Assembly (NCBI RefSeq): GCF_003007675.1
Contig: NZ_PXNP01000083.1
Span: 23,477-87,476 of the forward strand
Direction of reading: 5' to 3'
DNA length: 64,000 nt
From: Marinobacter fuscus
GTDB taxonomy: Bacteria > Pseudomonadota > Gammaproteobacteria > Pseudomonadales > Oleiphilaceae
The notes beneath the pieces were generated by a model, which made no database searches, was not told the origin of the DNA, and was given only the letters and a program-made list of their open reading frames with translations. Both the position numbers and the translations under genes were made by a program. Below, piece by piece: positions 53,513-62,775 of the stretch (the first letter of the stretch is position 1; each line of letters opens with the position of its first letter).

Positions 53513-54196
53513 ATGTCTGAATTCCGTAATGCCCTCTTTCTGGCGACCGCACTGGCAAGTGCTCCCGTCATCGCCACTGCCGGTGAAGTCAGCCTCAGTG
53601 GCGAAGGCCTGGTGCGCTATGAGCCCGACAGCGCGCGGCTGCAATTTACGGTCACTGCCGAACACACCAACCCTGCCAGAGCCTCAGAGCAGGTATCGGA
53701 CATCATGGCCGGCTGGCGCAAGGCCATCGAACCACACCGGGGCCAGCTTGAGGACTATTCTGATGCCGATATCAGTGTGTATACCCGCTCGGTACCTGCC
53801 CGGGAGAAAGACGCCAAACCCGATAGCCTTTCAGTGGCCAGGCAAACGGTCAGCTTCTCAATTTCCGATCTTGCACTGATAAATCCGCTGCTGGCTGAAG
53901 CCAACAGCCTGGGCCTGCAATATCACCTGGGTGCCAGCCAGTTCTATCACTCCCGTGAACAGGAATTTGAACAGCAGGCCCTGGGCCGGGCCATTGCCGA
54001 TGCCCGAAGCCGTTGTGAATTCGTTGCCAGCCAGTTGGACAAGGAGTGCGGCGAGATCAAAACACTGAACGTGAATGGCGGCCACCGGCCTGCGCCCCTG
54101 ATGATGGCAGAAGCCAAAATGGGCGGAGATGCCGTGTCCAGCGTTGGCCCCCGTGAAATACGCGCCAGCGTGCACGCGGTGTTCGAGCTGGATTAG
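53513..54196 (+). CDS. SIMPL (DUF541) domain periplasmic protein
   Basis: A 227 aa exported protein: signal peptide ending at ATA-GEV (~23), then the SIMPL repeat (GEGLVRYEPDSARLQFTVTAE split, RARSRCEFVASQLD-type helix, EIRASVHAVFELD end). Perfect AAGGAG lies ahead of the ATG at 53513; 26 bp of an upstream frame overlaps the previous gene. Its stop overlaps the tamB stop by 2 bp (convergent). Function in the family is unclear, linked to stress tolerance. Confidence 0.85.
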   Translation: MSEFRNALFLATALASAPVIATAGEVSLSGEGLVRYEPDSARLQFTVTAEHTNPARASEQVSDIMAGWRKAIEPHRGQLEDYSDADISVYTRSVPAREKDAKPDSLSVARQTVSFSISDLALINPLLAEANSLGLQYHLGASQFYHSREQEFEQQALGRAIADARSRCEFVASQLDKECGEIKTLNVNGGHRPAPLMMAEAKMGGDAVSSVGPREIRASVHAVFELD

Positions 54197-57100
54197 AAGT
54201 TTCTGGTATAGAACAAGTCCAGAGAGGCCGCCAGCCCGCTGGCGGCTTCAAGATAAAAGTACCGGCCCAGATCGTAGCGCAGGGCCACGGTGGTAATGGG
54301 CTCGAAAATGCCAACCCCGTAGCGCAGGCTCAGTTCATCGGTCAGGTAGCCGCTGGCAACAACGGCTGCCTGGTCCCCGGAGCCTTCCGCTTCCAGCGTC
54401 AGATTGCGGATTCCCAGCTCATCGCCGACCCCCTGGGTAAACTTGTTCGCCTGGGTCAGCCCCAGTGAAATTGCTGCCCGGCTCATCTGCCCGTCATCGG
54501 CCTGCCCTCTGGGAGCCCGCCCGAGAATAACGTAAGACAAGGCATCACTCTGGGGCATGGAGGGCTCGGAAAACACGTCGGTTTGTGGCGCATCCACCGG
54601 CCCGCTCAGGCGGATTCCGGCAACCACAGTATCCACTTCACGCACGGCTTCTATGTCCAGGTATGGCCGGGTTAGCGAGCCGACAAACAGAATTCTTGCC
54701 CGGCGCAGATCAAGCTCCTGCCCGAACGCCTCGTAGCGGCCCTGTACCAACTGCAGAGAGCCACGGGTGTCCATATTGTTGCCGATGCGCAAGGTGCCCT
54801 CCAGATTGCCGGTAACCCCGAATGCATCGAATGACACCTGATCTTCACCCACCACAACCGTCACATCCATGTTCATGGCCCGAATGGCAGGCTCTTCCCG
54901 CTCCACACCCACAATGATCTCGTCGTCCGACACCGACACGGCCGAGGGCGGCACACCCTTGACGAGAATCTCGCCCTGGGGCACGTCTACCCTGCCATCA
55001 ACCGTCAACTCGCCATTGCGGAACGCTACATTCAGATCCGGCCCCACCTCAAGCCGTGCATAGGGCTCCAGCGTTACCGGCAAACGGTCACCTTTCAGGT
55101 TCAGTGACAGCTCCGGAGCCCCTTGCCATGCCAGCGTTCCGCTTACCTCTCCGGTACTGCGGTCGTTGCTCTTCCAGCGCCCGCTGACATCCGCAGACTG
55201 GCCCTGAAACTCAAGCGCCACCACCAGGTCATCGATAGGCAGCGGCAGGCCGGGGTCAAAAATCCGCCCCCCGGTCAGCGCCAGCTCACCGCGCACATCG
55301 GGCTTCATCAGCGGGCCTGAAATCTGCCCCTGGCCATTTACCTGCCCCAGAATCTCCTCAAGGCCGGTAAAGGCGGTTAAAAATGCCAGATCCAGCGATT
55401 GCACATTGAAGGTGCCCTGCACCGGCCGGTCTTCGGCCGTCGGATCTACCGACAGGTTCAGGCTAAGATCCCCCAGCTCCGGCCCGGCAAAGCCCAGCCG
55501 GATATCCGCCATGGAGGGAACCAGCCCCGCCTCCAGAACCAGCGAGTCGTGGCCGATGGTATGCCAGTCATCCAGAACAAGTACCCGGAACTCTCCGGCC
55601 CCGGCATCAATACGAATGCGCCCGTCCGGCCCCTGATCCGCCAGGCGCATTTCCAGTTCCGCGCTCAGTGAAGCGTTCCACTGAAAGGTTTCCGGAAACA
55701 GCGGTGCCAGCGCCTGTGTCGGAAAATCCCGTACCTGATACGCCAGACGGGTGTCAGGCCACAAGGCCTGATCGCTGGCGCATACCGAGCTTTCCTGCCA
55801 GCGCCAGCAATGCTGCCCGAGGGTGAGTTTGCCATCCACGAAGGCCAGGCCTGCGGCATTCGCCAGCTTCCAGTTATGGCCCGGGCCAGACACCTGGATA
55901 TCGCCCCGGCGAACCCGGCCCCGCCAGTCCTGCCAGTTGTCAGCCAGAGCCCCGGCCAGCCCCAGCTTTACGCTCAGCTCCGGGTGTTCAGCTTCAAACG
56001 ACAGCGAATGCTCGCTTTGGGTGCCGCTGACGGTCGCCGAAAGTCGGCTGAGAGTCTGCCCCGCGGCCTGCAAACCACCGCCATCCAGATTGGCATCCAG
56101 TCGACCGGCGCTGTCCAGTGTTGCCTGCAGTTGCAGGGTGTCTACAACAAACTGGTCTGCCCAGGCCAACTGGCGGGCATCCAGAGTAACCTCACCCGCC
56201 GGTTGCTCAACCGAGCCGCTCACCTGCACGTTACCCGTCACCCGGCCAGACAAGGTTTCAAGCAGTTGTTCCGGGGCAGGAAAATCTAGCTGAACGCTGG
56301 CCGCCAGGCTCTCGCCATAGCGCCCCTCGGCATTGAGGTTGTTGTCACCGACAGACACTGCCAGATTCTCGACACGCCAATCATTGCCTTCGGTAGACAG
56401 GCGCCCTTTGGCCGTTGCCGGGCGGCTCTGCCACTGACCTTGCAGATCCAGGCTGGCGACCAGCTCCGGCAGCCCGGATTCGCGCATCTGCCCGCGGGAT
56501 GAAACCTGGCCGTTCAGGCTGCCCTGCAACAGCGGAACCCAGTAACCGGGGTTAAACCTGTCGAGCTGCAACCGGGCATCCCACCCCAGCGAACCGGCAA
56601 TAGCCAGCTCGGCCTCGCCAGACAGGGAGCCTGCACCGGTTGTCATATCCAGGCGGGTGATTCTTACGGTTTCCAGATCGCCATTCAGCCGGGTGGCCAG
56701 CCCGGCCTCCCCGAGGGGGCCTTCCACCTGGGCATTCAGCGCCGCCCGGTAGTCTCCGTTACGATAGTGCACCTCGCCATCCAGCCGCTTGAGGTGCACC
56801 GGCGGTTCGGCCAGTTCCGGCACCAGGCCATACCAGGGAAACTGATCCAGCAGAAGCTCGGCATCTGCTTCAATACCGTCCGCCCAGGACGCCTGCCCTC
56901 TGGCCTCGAACACCTCACTGGCGGCATCGCCACCGCGAACACTGACAAGAGAAACCAGCGCATCGGACACACCTCCGGTGGTCACCAGGCCTTCCACCCG
57001 GGCCTTGACCGGACCGGTTGCCGCGGGCAAGGTCGCGTCCAGCCGGGTGTCAAAGCCCCCGGCAAGCGAACCGTCAAGCACCAGCTGCCAGTTTTCAAGC

Positions 57101-57957
57101 GTCAGCGTTTCCGGGACCAAAGCATGGGCATGGAACCGACCGGAGTTCAGGCGAAGGCTCAGCGGCAGTTCCGGCTCCAGGGGCTCAACCTCACCCTCAA
57201 ACTCTGCAGCAAGATAACCCGAACTCTGCCCCGACAAACGCAGGTGCCGGACACTGCCACCAACCCCCAGGCTAATCTTCCACTCGTCTCCCTGTGGTGG
57301 GGGAAGCTGCGCCATCAGATCCAGCGTAACCGGCCAATCCCCACGCATCTCGACACGGCCACCGGCCTGAAGCAGTACGTCATCACGCTGATACAACAGT
57401 TTATCGAGATCCAGAGTAGCTCCAGACACCCGGGACACCAGTTCCGCCCGGCTCCAGACAAGACTATCGTTGAGGGTAAATCGCCCCACCTGCACGTTTG
57501 CCACATTCAGCGCCAGCGGAAGATTGATAGCGGGCAATTCAATGGCCTTGCGGGGCATTTCGTCCGCCGGTTCGCCGGATGGCTGAAGCACCACATCCAG
57601 CTGGCCAATCTGCAGGGTTTCCAGACAAAGCTTTAGTTCAAACAGGCAGGTTGGGGACCAGTCCACCTCGGCCGACTGCACCTGCACACCAACGCCATAG
57701 CCTTGCCAGACAACCGTTTCTGCCTGCCATTGGCCCAGTAAAGAGCCCTCAGCGCTTTCGGTTTGCAGCCCGGGAATTCGATCGATAACCCAGGCGGTGC
57801 CTGTCTCGCTTTTCAGGGCCAACAACACGCCAAGGCCAAGAATCAGCGGCAGCAAAATAACCACCAGCAATACCACCAGCGGCCAGAACCACCAACGCCG
57901 TCTGCCCCGTTTGGAACCACCGGCTTCCGGGGCCATGCCCTGCGCAGCATTGGTCAT
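54193..57957 (-). CDS. tamB: Translocation and assembly module inner-membrane protein TamB
   Basis: A 1254 aa AsmA-like protein. A basic N-terminus and one membrane helix (~22-46) are followed by long beta-rich repeats and the C-terminal DUF490 domain (GNLEGTLRIGNNMDTRGSLQLVQGRYEAFGQELDLRRARILF split). It works with TamA in autotransporter and phospholipid movement to the outer membrane. It is coupled to tamA (ATGA overlap). Confidence 0.94.
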   Translation of the reverse strand: MTNAAQGMAPEAGGSKRGRRRWWFWPLVVLLVVILLPLILGLGVLLALKSETGTAWVIDRIPGLQTESAEGSLLGQWQAETVVWQGYGVGVQVQSAEVDWSPTCLFELKLCLETLQIGQLDVVLQPSGEPADEMPRKAIELPAINLPLALNVANVQVGRFTLNDSLVWSRAELVSRVSGATLDLDKLLYQRDDVLLQAGGRVEMRGDWPVTLDLMAQLPPPQGDEWKISLGVGGSVRHLRLSGQSSGYLAAEFEGEVEPLEPELPLSLRLNSGRFHAHALVPETLTLENWQLVLDGSLAGGFDTRLDATLPAATGPVKARVEGLVTTGGVSDALVSLVSVRGGDAASEVFEARGQASWADGIEADAELLLDQFPWYGLVPELAEPPVHLKRLDGEVHYRNGDYRAALNAQVEGPLGEAGLATRLNGDLETVRITRLDMTTGAGSLSGEAELAIAGSLGWDARLQLDRFNPGYWVPLLQGSLNGQVSSRGQMRESGLPELVASLDLQGQWQSRPATAKGRLSTEGNDWRVENLAVSVGDNNLNAEGRYGESLAASVQLDFPAPEQLLETLSGRVTGNVQVSGSVEQPAGEVTLDARQLAWADQFVVDTLQLQATLDSAGRLDANLDGGGLQAAGQTLSRLSATVSGTQSEHSLSFEAEHPELSVKLGLAGALADNWQDWRGRVRRGDIQVSGPGHNWKLANAAGLAFVDGKLTLGQHCWRWQESSVCASDQALWPDTRLAYQVRDFPTQALAPLFPETFQWNASLSAELEMRLADQGPDGRIRIDAGAGEFRVLVLDDWHTIGHDSLVLEAGLVPSMADIRLGFAGPELGDLSLNLSVDPTAEDRPVQGTFNVQSLDLAFLTAFTGLEEILGQVNGQGQISGPLMKPDVRGELALTGGRIFDPGLPLPIDDLVVALEFQGQSADVSGRWKSNDRSTGEVSGTLAWQGAPELSLNLKGDRLPVTLEPYARLEVGPDLNVAFRNGELTVDGRVDVPQGEILVKGVPPSAVSVSDDEIIVGVEREEPAIRAMNMDVTVVVGEDQVSFDAFGVTGNLEGTLRIGNNMDTRGSLQLVQGRYEAFGQELDLRRARILFVGSLTRPYLDIEAVREVDTVVAGIRLSGPVDAPQTDVFSEPSMPQSDALSYVILGRAPRGQADDGQMSRAAISLGLTQANKFTQGVGDELGIRNLTLEAEGSGDQAAVVASGYLTDELSLRYGVGIFEPITTVALRYDLGRYFYLEAASGLAASLDLFYTRNF

Positions 57958-59702
57958 AATTCCGGCCCCATGGAAAAGTGAATGCGCCAGCCGCCGCCAA
58001 ACTGTTCGTCCAGCCCTTTAGCGATATCCAGCCGCAAGGGTCCCACCGGGCTTACCCAGCGGATTCCCCCGCCAACACCGGTTGCCAACGGCTGGAACAC
58101 ATCATCAACCGCATTGCCCTTGTCCACAAACGCGGCGATACGCCAGCGGTCGGCAAACTCGTACTGATACTCAACACTGCCCACCACCAGATAACGCCCA
58201 CCCACCGCTGTTCCTTCGCGGCTCAGGGGCGACAGCGACTCATACCGGTAACCACGCACACTCTGGTCGCCACCGGCAAAAAACCGCAACGACGGTGGCA
58301 CCGCTGAAAACCGGTTGGTGGCCACGCCGCCGAAATTGAAGCGGGCCAGAAAACGTTGCTTGTCGGCGAGCGTATAGAGGCCCTTGGCCAGCGCATTCAC
58401 ATGCAGGATATCGGCATCTGAAAGCACGGCTCTGTGGGCGCCGGTCACGTCCAGTTGCAGCCGATAGCCCCGGGACGGGTCCAGTGGCGAATCGGCCTGA
58501 AGTTTCGAATAACTCACTCCGGGAAGCAGCAAGCTGGAGTTACCCTGCTCTACATCACCAATACTGAACCGCTCCCCTTCCCAACGCACAGACACCGTCT
58601 GCCGCCAGCCGTTGGAAAGCTGGTGGTTCCATTGCTGGCCAATCGTCAGCCGCTCAGACTCCACATCCTCAATGTCTTCGCGCTGGTAGCCGGCCCCAAA
58701 GCGGAAGGAGTCGGTCATCGGGGGATCCAGGGGGAATTCATACCACCCGCTCAGATTCTGCCGGGGCTCGGACAGCTCGGTATCCGCGCCACGCTTGTAG
58801 CCTCGGGCATTAATGTAGTGTTCACGCCAGTTGGCCCGCAAACGCGGCCCCACATCGGTGGAAAACCCGATACCGCCGGAAATGGAACGGGGTGGCCTTG
58901 GGGTAAGCCCGATATCCACCGGTATCACCTTGTCCTCGGCCCGGTTTGGCGAGGCATCGACATCGACACCCGAAAAATAGCCACTGTTAGACAAATTGTT
59001 GTTCAAATTGGCAATTTTGTCGGCGTGAAAGTACTCACCCGGGATGAAGGTAACAAACGAACGCAGCAGGTCTTCATCAAACCCATGGCCCTCAAGAAAC
59101 ACCACCTGCCCCAGCCGGTACCGGTCGCCGGTACGGTAGCGCAATACAATGTCGGCGGTATTGTCTTCCGGGTTCACCGTCAGGGTGCGGGTTTCAAAGG
59201 CACCATCAAAGTAGCCCCGGCGGTTGGCACGGCTGCTGATGGACTGGCGCAGCGCATCGTATTCACCGTGGTTCAGCACATCGCCTTCCCCGGGTACCTC
59301 CGGAAGGCCCTGCAAAAAGGCGCCATCGCGGTTGCCGGGCCCGAGTATTTCCACCTGCCGGGAGCGAATGCGCACCGGCTCGCCCGGCTCTACCGTAAGC
59401 ATCAACCTGGCCAGGCCATCGTCACGCCCCGTTACCTGCCACTGGATAGACGGATTGTAATAACCCAGCGCCCGGAGCGCTTCACGCACCTGCTCCATCG
59501 CGGTAGGCGCATAACGGCGCAAACCATCGGCAGTGCGCCCTTCTACTTCCCCGACCAGAATGGCAGCGTTCTTTTGCAGGTTGTCGTGGTCGCCATTCAC
59601 GCTCACCTGTACCTGATTGGCGAGCGCAGACCATGCCTGCAGCAACCCAACCAGAAGCAGTGAGCGCCAAAACAACCGATTGTAAAACCAAGATAACCGC
59701 AT
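57954..59702 (-). CDS. tamA: Translocation and assembly module outer-membrane protein TamA
   Basis: A 582 aa Omp85-family beta-barrel: signal peptide (to ~28), three POTRA domains (~30-265) and a barrel with the conserved RFFAGGDQSVRGYRYESL segment and C-terminal RIHFSMGPEL. The ATG at 59702 gives a normal signal peptide; a start at 59786 would not. Confidence 0.94.
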   Translation of the reverse strand: MRLSWFYNRLFWRSLLLVGLLQAWSALANQVQVSVNGDHDNLQKNAAILVGEVEGRTADGLRRYAPTAMEQVREALRALGYYNPSIQWQVTGRDDGLARLMLTVEPGEPVRIRSRQVEILGPGNRDGAFLQGLPEVPGEGDVLNHGEYDALRQSISSRANRRGYFDGAFETRTLTVNPEDNTADIVLRYRTGDRYRLGQVVFLEGHGFDEDLLRSFVTFIPGEYFHADKIANLNNNLSNSGYFSGVDVDASPNRAEDKVIPVDIGLTPRPPRSISGGIGFSTDVGPRLRANWREHYINARGYKRGADTELSEPRQNLSGWYEFPLDPPMTDSFRFGAGYQREDIEDVESERLTIGQQWNHQLSNGWRQTVSVRWEGERFSIGDVEQGNSSLLLPGVSYSKLQADSPLDPSRGYRLQLDVTGAHRAVLSDADILHVNALAKGLYTLADKQRFLARFNFGGVATNRFSAVPPSLRFFAGGDQSVRGYRYESLSPLSREGTAVGGRYLVVGSVEYQYEFADRWRIAAFVDKGNAVDDVFQPLATGVGGGIRWVSPVGPLRLDIAKGLDEQFGGGWRIHFSMGPEL

Positions 59703-59857
59703 CAACTGAAGGACGTCCTGACCTGTAAACCGGAGAATTCCCGCACCCGGGCGGCAGTTTACCCCCAAGCACCGGCCAGCCGCCATGGCTGATCTCGTAC
59801 CCTGTGTTCAAATACGCTAACCTGTCAGCCACTTAAGATGCACGAACAGGTTCAGCA

Positions 59858-60865
59858 ATGCTCAAAATCAACCGTGACAATCTGCGAGCCAGCCATCAAC
59901 TGACATGGTTCGTGATCGACTTCCTCATGCTAGGCCTGCTGATCATAAACCTGACGCTGATCATCTGGGACTCCATCTACAACTTTGTCGCGGTACAGAA
60001 CCTGCTGCGCGAACATCTGCCAGCGGCGCATTCTGCCTACAACCCCGTTCACGAAAACTTCATTTTCTTCGACATGGTGTTTGTCGCAATCTTCCTCAGC
60101 GAATTCGTGCTGCGCTGGGGCTATTCGGTGAAGGCAAAGGTGTATGACCGCTGGTATTTCTATCCGTTCATTCACTGGTACGACCTGATCGGCTGTATCC
60201 CTGTTGGCAGCCTCCGCTTCCTGCGGGTTCTGCGGATTATCTCTATCGTGTACCGGCTGCACCAGTACAAGATCATCGACGTAACCAACACCCGGCTGTT
60301 CCAGTTCTTCTATTTTTATTACCAGGCTTTTCTGGAAGAATTGTCTGACAGAATCGTATTGAAGGTGCTCAGCGGTGTACAGGCAGAAGCCCAGCGAGGC
60401 TCACCGCTGATCGAACGGATTCAGGACGAAATACTCTATCCACGCCGGGAAATGCTGTCTGGCTGGTTGTCAGAGCGGGTTGCCCAGGCGGCACAACAAG
60501 GCTACGTACCAAACCGCGGTGCCCTCAGAGTTTATCTGGAAGAGCGGGTAGACCAGGCCCTGGCCCAGAACCACGAACTCTCACGCCTGAAATACCTCCC
60601 CGTGGTGGGTGGCACAATACAAGACACCCTGGAAAACGCAGTTGGCGATATCGTCGCCAACATTATTCATCAGGTACTCGAAGACCTGGCCTCCACCAGC
60701 AATCACGCGTTTATCGAAGATATCGTAAACGTATTTTTACCGGAACCCGGCCAGGAACACACAATCAGCCCGAACAAGGAAGCCCTGATCAGCCTGGTGC
60801 TGGAAATCATCGACGCCATAAAAGACCAGGTGCAGGTAAAACGCTGGCGGGAGAACCTGCCCTGA
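59858..60865 (+). CDS. Voltage-sensor-like four-helix membrane protein without pore domain
   Basis: A 335 aa protein. Helices near 15-38, 67-86, 100-116 and 118-137 match S1-S4 of voltage-sensor domains: acidic E82 in S2 (FLSEFVLRWG), D109 in S3 (HWYDLIGCIP) and arginines every third position in S4 (R120, R123, R126; LRFLRVLRIISI). No S5-pore-S6 follows. Residues ~150-335 form a soluble, helical domain (LEELSDRIVLKVLSGVQAEAQRG split, QVLEDLASTSNHAFIEDIVN). It is an ion-transport-family look-alike; the function is unknown. Confidence 0.7.
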   Translation: MLKINRDNLRASHQLTWFVIDFLMLGLLIINLTLIIWDSIYNFVAVQNLLREHLPAAHSAYNPVHENFIFFDMVFVAIFLSEFVLRWGYSVKAKVYDRWYFYPFIHWYDLIGCIPVGSLRFLRVLRIISIVYRLHQYKIIDVTNTRLFQFFYFYYQAFLEELSDRIVLKVLSGVQAEAQRGSPLIERIQDEILYPRREMLSGWLSERVAQAAQQGYVPNRGALRVYLEERVDQALAQNHELSRLKYLPVVGGTIQDTLENAVGDIVANIIHQVLEDLASTSNHAFIEDIVNVFLPEPGQEHTISPNKEALISLVLEIIDAIKDQVQVKRWRENLP

Positions 60866-60874
60866 TTTGGGGAT

Positions 60875-60928
60875 GTGGGGTCTGACCCTCGCGGTCAAGG
60901 GGGTCTGACCCTCGCGGTCTGACCCCAC
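60875..60928. repeat. REP-like repeat pair after the voltage-sensor gene
   Basis: Two tandem copies built from GGGTCTGACCC and CTCGCGGTC, ending in GACCCCAC. The sequence starts 10 bp after the stop. It belongs to the same family as the four other copies in 61430-63801. Confidence 0.75.
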
Positions 60929-61024
60929 AAGGCGCCTGAATCGCCCCAAAAGTGGCAGCTGCCATGGTACCCTTACGATCTCTTATTCACTCACCTTTCA
61001 GATCTACAAAGACCAACTTCAAAT

Positions 61025-61411
61025 ATGCGAGCCATTATCCGTACATTTTTTCGTCTGCTGCGATTAGTTTTGACACCTTTCATGCTGCTTTCTGAGAAAC
61101 TCACCACGCCCGAGGCAATCACACGCTCACCGGAGCAGCAAGCTGCAATCGACAAGACAACTGAAGGCCTGGCGCTCTACCAGTTCCGCGCCTGCCCGTT
61201 TTGCATCAAAGTTCGTAAAGAAATAGCCCGACTGGGGCTGAATGTTGAACTACGCGATGCACAGCACAATGTTGAACATCGCGAAGATCTTATGAACGGC
61301 GGCGGTGCCGTTAAAGTACCCTGCTTATTGATCACCAATAACGCCGGCGAAAAGCAGTGGATGTATGAATCCGATGATATCAATACCTGGCTGAACCGGC
61401 AGTTTGGTTAA
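61025..61411 (+). CDS. Glutaredoxin-like membrane-anchored thiol protein
   Basis: A 128 aa protein with an N-terminal hydrophobic helix (~5-23), then a glutaredoxin fold: redox motif RACPFC (C57, C60), VKVPCLL with the cis-Pro, and YESDDINTWL. Typical of glutathione S-transferase N-terminal/GrxC-like proteins of this group. Redox partner unknown. Ends in front of a REP-type palindrome. Confidence 0.85.
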   Translation: MRAIIRTFFRLLRLVLTPFMLLSEKLTTPEAITRSPEQQAAIDKTTEGLALYQFRACPFCIKVRKEIARLGLNVELRDAQHNVEHREDLMNGGGAVKVPCLLITNNAGEKQWMYESDDINTWLNRQFG

Positions 61412-61429
61412 GGGGTCTGTTCTGGTGAA

Positions 61430-61456
61430 GGGGTCTGACAGCGAGTGTCAGACCCC
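61430..61456. repeat. REP-like palindrome
   Basis: Perfect inverted repeat: GGGGTCTGACA, five-base loop GCGAG, TGTCAGACCCC. A truncated half copy follows at 61466-61480 (GGGTCAGACCCC). Same element at 62559 and 63775. Confidence 0.85.
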
Positions 61457-61769
61457 GTCGATAACGAGGGTCAGACCCCGTTGTTAAACCTGGCAGCAGC
61501 CATTGCACGGCAAACAGAGCAACAGGCACTGGAACCCGGAGCGATGGTGCCACCGGGCAACCGTCTTTGAAGACAGCTACCAGGATTACAGGAATCTTGG
61601 ACGGCGACGAGCGTCCTAGCTCCCGCTTCCCTTCTTTTTCTTATCAGCTTACCGGCAGTTTTGCTGAGGCCTTCATCCGCCTGAAATCCACGGATTTCCA
61701 GAAGTCTCGGTGGAATGCCGGCGCTGTTTTGCCATAACGCCGAAACAGGCGCAGCAGACAAAATGCAAC

Positions 61770-61798
61770 AAGCCCAGGGACGAATCCTCCGGGCTTTT
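61770..61798 (+). terminator. Terminator-like hairpin
   Basis: AAGCCC pairs with GGGCTT around an inner AGGG/CCT stem, followed by TTTT on the plus strand. It may end plus-strand transcription from the glutaredoxin-like gene, although 358 bp downstream. Confidence 0.5.
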
Positions 61799-61811
61799 CG
61801 GAATCAGTGCT

Positions 61812-61837
61812 GGCTAAGCTGTGCCTGCCCATGATCA
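61812..61837. repeat. 26 bp dispersed repeat, copy 1
   Basis: Begins GGCTAAGCTGTGCCTGCCCA and ends ATGATCA. Copy 3 at 63677 differs at one base; copy 2 at 62603 is degenerate with a 4 bp deletion. The copies flank the toxin-antitoxin and lipoprotein modules. Confidence 0.7.
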
Positions 61838-61866
61838 TCCTGTTTGACTATGATCTGTTTTTGATA

Positions 61867-62247
61867 TCACTCCAGCAGCAGATCCTCCATATCCACTTGC
61901 AGTTCTTCCGCGAGCGCCTTCAGAACCTTAGCTGAGCCAATCTTATTGCCCGCTTCAATCTGGCTGATATAGGATTTGCTCGCGCCAGCGGAGTTGCCCA
62001 AGGCTTCTTGGGTTAGACCGCGATACTCGCGCCAGATCTTTAGTGGGTGATCTTCTCGGGCGATAAGGCGAGCAACCACCTCAGCAGGTATCACTTCATC
62101 CTCACCGCTTACGAGCTCACGCATGGCTTCTGTTGCATCTGCTGTATCCCGCACATCTTCCGCGAGCTCTAACAATCTCAAGTAGTCGCTGTAGGGAAGC
62201 ACGGCATACTCCGGCTTGCCTTCACGTTCAATTATTTGCGCGCTCAT
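61867..62247 (-). CDS. Antitoxin with HTH domain (type II toxin-antitoxin)
   Basis: A 126 aa protein. The N-terminal half (REGKPEYAVLPYSDYLRLLELAED split) resembles a Phd-type or linker antitoxin part, the C-terminal half (~72-122) is a Cro/XRE HTH (LTQEALGNSAGASKSYISQIEAGNKIG split). It starts 4 nt inside the toxin gene (ATGA). It should neutralise the RelE-type toxin and repress the operon. Confidence 0.88.
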   Translation of the reverse strand: MSAQIIEREGKPEYAVLPYSDYLRLLELAEDVRDTADATEAMRELVSGEDEVIPAEVVARLIAREDHPLKIWREYRGLTQEALGNSAGASKSYISQIEAGNKIGSAKVLKALAEELQVDMEDLLLE

Positions 62248-62501
62248 TTGTAAACATCTCCTTTTGAACCAACCTTCAGCACCAGAACCACCAGTTCTCC
62301 ATCATCAATGCTGCAGATCGCCCTGTAGCTACCTTGTCTCAAGCGCCAGAAAGGTCCGCCCTTCATCGGCTTCCAATCGCCCCAGTATGCTTGCGGATCG
62401 CGGGCCATCGCCTCTAGCTCACCCTGCAGTTTTTGTGCCTGAGGCTTAGGCATTTTCCGGATCGCTTTCAACGCAGCCTTTTTATAGGTTAACTTGTGCA
62501 T
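62244..62501 (-). CDS. RelE/ParE-family toxin
   Basis: An 85 aa toxin: basic helix YKKAALKAIRKMPKPQAQKL and the beta core WRLRQGSYRAICSIDDGELVVLVLKVGSKGDVYK (split at ~51-85), normal for RelE-type mRNA interferases. It comes first in the operon, as in higBA. The start has no ribosome site and seems to lie at the transcription start. Confidence 0.88.
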   Translation of the reverse strand: MHKLTYKKAALKAIRKMPKPQAQKLQGELEAMARDPQAYWGDWKPMKGGPFWRLRQGSYRAICSIDDGELVVLVLKVGSKGDVYK

Positions 62502-62507
62502 AGATAC

Positions 62508-62537
62508 AGTTTACTTTCGAAGTTTACTTTTAGTCAA
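62508..62537 (-). promoter_or_regulatory. Promoter and direct-repeat operator of the toxin-antitoxin operon
   Basis: On the minus strand TTGACT (62537-62532), 18 bp, TAAACT (62513-62508). Two direct repeats AAAGTAAACT (62530-62521 and 62517-62508), 13 bp apart, overlap the core promoter, a likely antitoxin operator. The -10 ends 7 bp before the ATG, so the message may be leaderless. Confidence 0.65.
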
Positions 62538-62558
62538 CTTTTGCGAAGGTAGAGAAAT

Positions 62559-62585
62559 GGGGTCTGACAGCGAGTGTCAGACCCC
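62559..62585. repeat. REP-like palindrome
   Basis: Same 27 bp element as 61430: GGGGTCTGACA, loop GCGAG, TGTCAGACCCC. It lies 57 bp upstream of the toxin start and 191 bp before the next plus-strand gene. Confidence 0.85.
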
Positions 62586-62602
62586 GTCGATAGCGAATAG
62601 CA

Positions 62603-62626
62603 GGCTAGTGCCTGTTCATAATCATC
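62603..62626. repeat. 26 bp dispersed repeat, degenerate copy 2
   Basis: GGCTAGTGCCTGTTCATAAT then CATC. Matches copies 1 and 3 with a missing AGCT and two or three changes. Confidence 0.5.
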
Positions 62627-62775
62627 GGCAACTATTACAACCGGCAAAGGCCTCATACGTTCAACGGTGGCATTTCGCCCGTCGCCGCTGAGGAAAACCT
62701 TAAAATATTGTCCGGGATTAGTTGACCACTGCAGTCGGACTTCAGAGGGCCGGGGTTCAGGGAACTATAGGAGAG

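Larger units (their letters stand above)
61412..61866. other. 455 bp without a gene
   Basis: Holds the REP-like palindromes at 61430 and 61460-61480, an intrinsic-terminator-like hairpin at 61770-61798 and one copy of a 26 bp repeat at 61812. Short minus-strand frames here have no family features, and I call none as a gene. Confidence 0.6.

Noticed and set aside
61471..61838. Two short minus-strand frames (96 and 64 codons) after the glutaredoxin-like gene
   Set aside because: They run through the REP repeat and the 26 bp repeat, overlap each other, and have no family features or ribosome sites.
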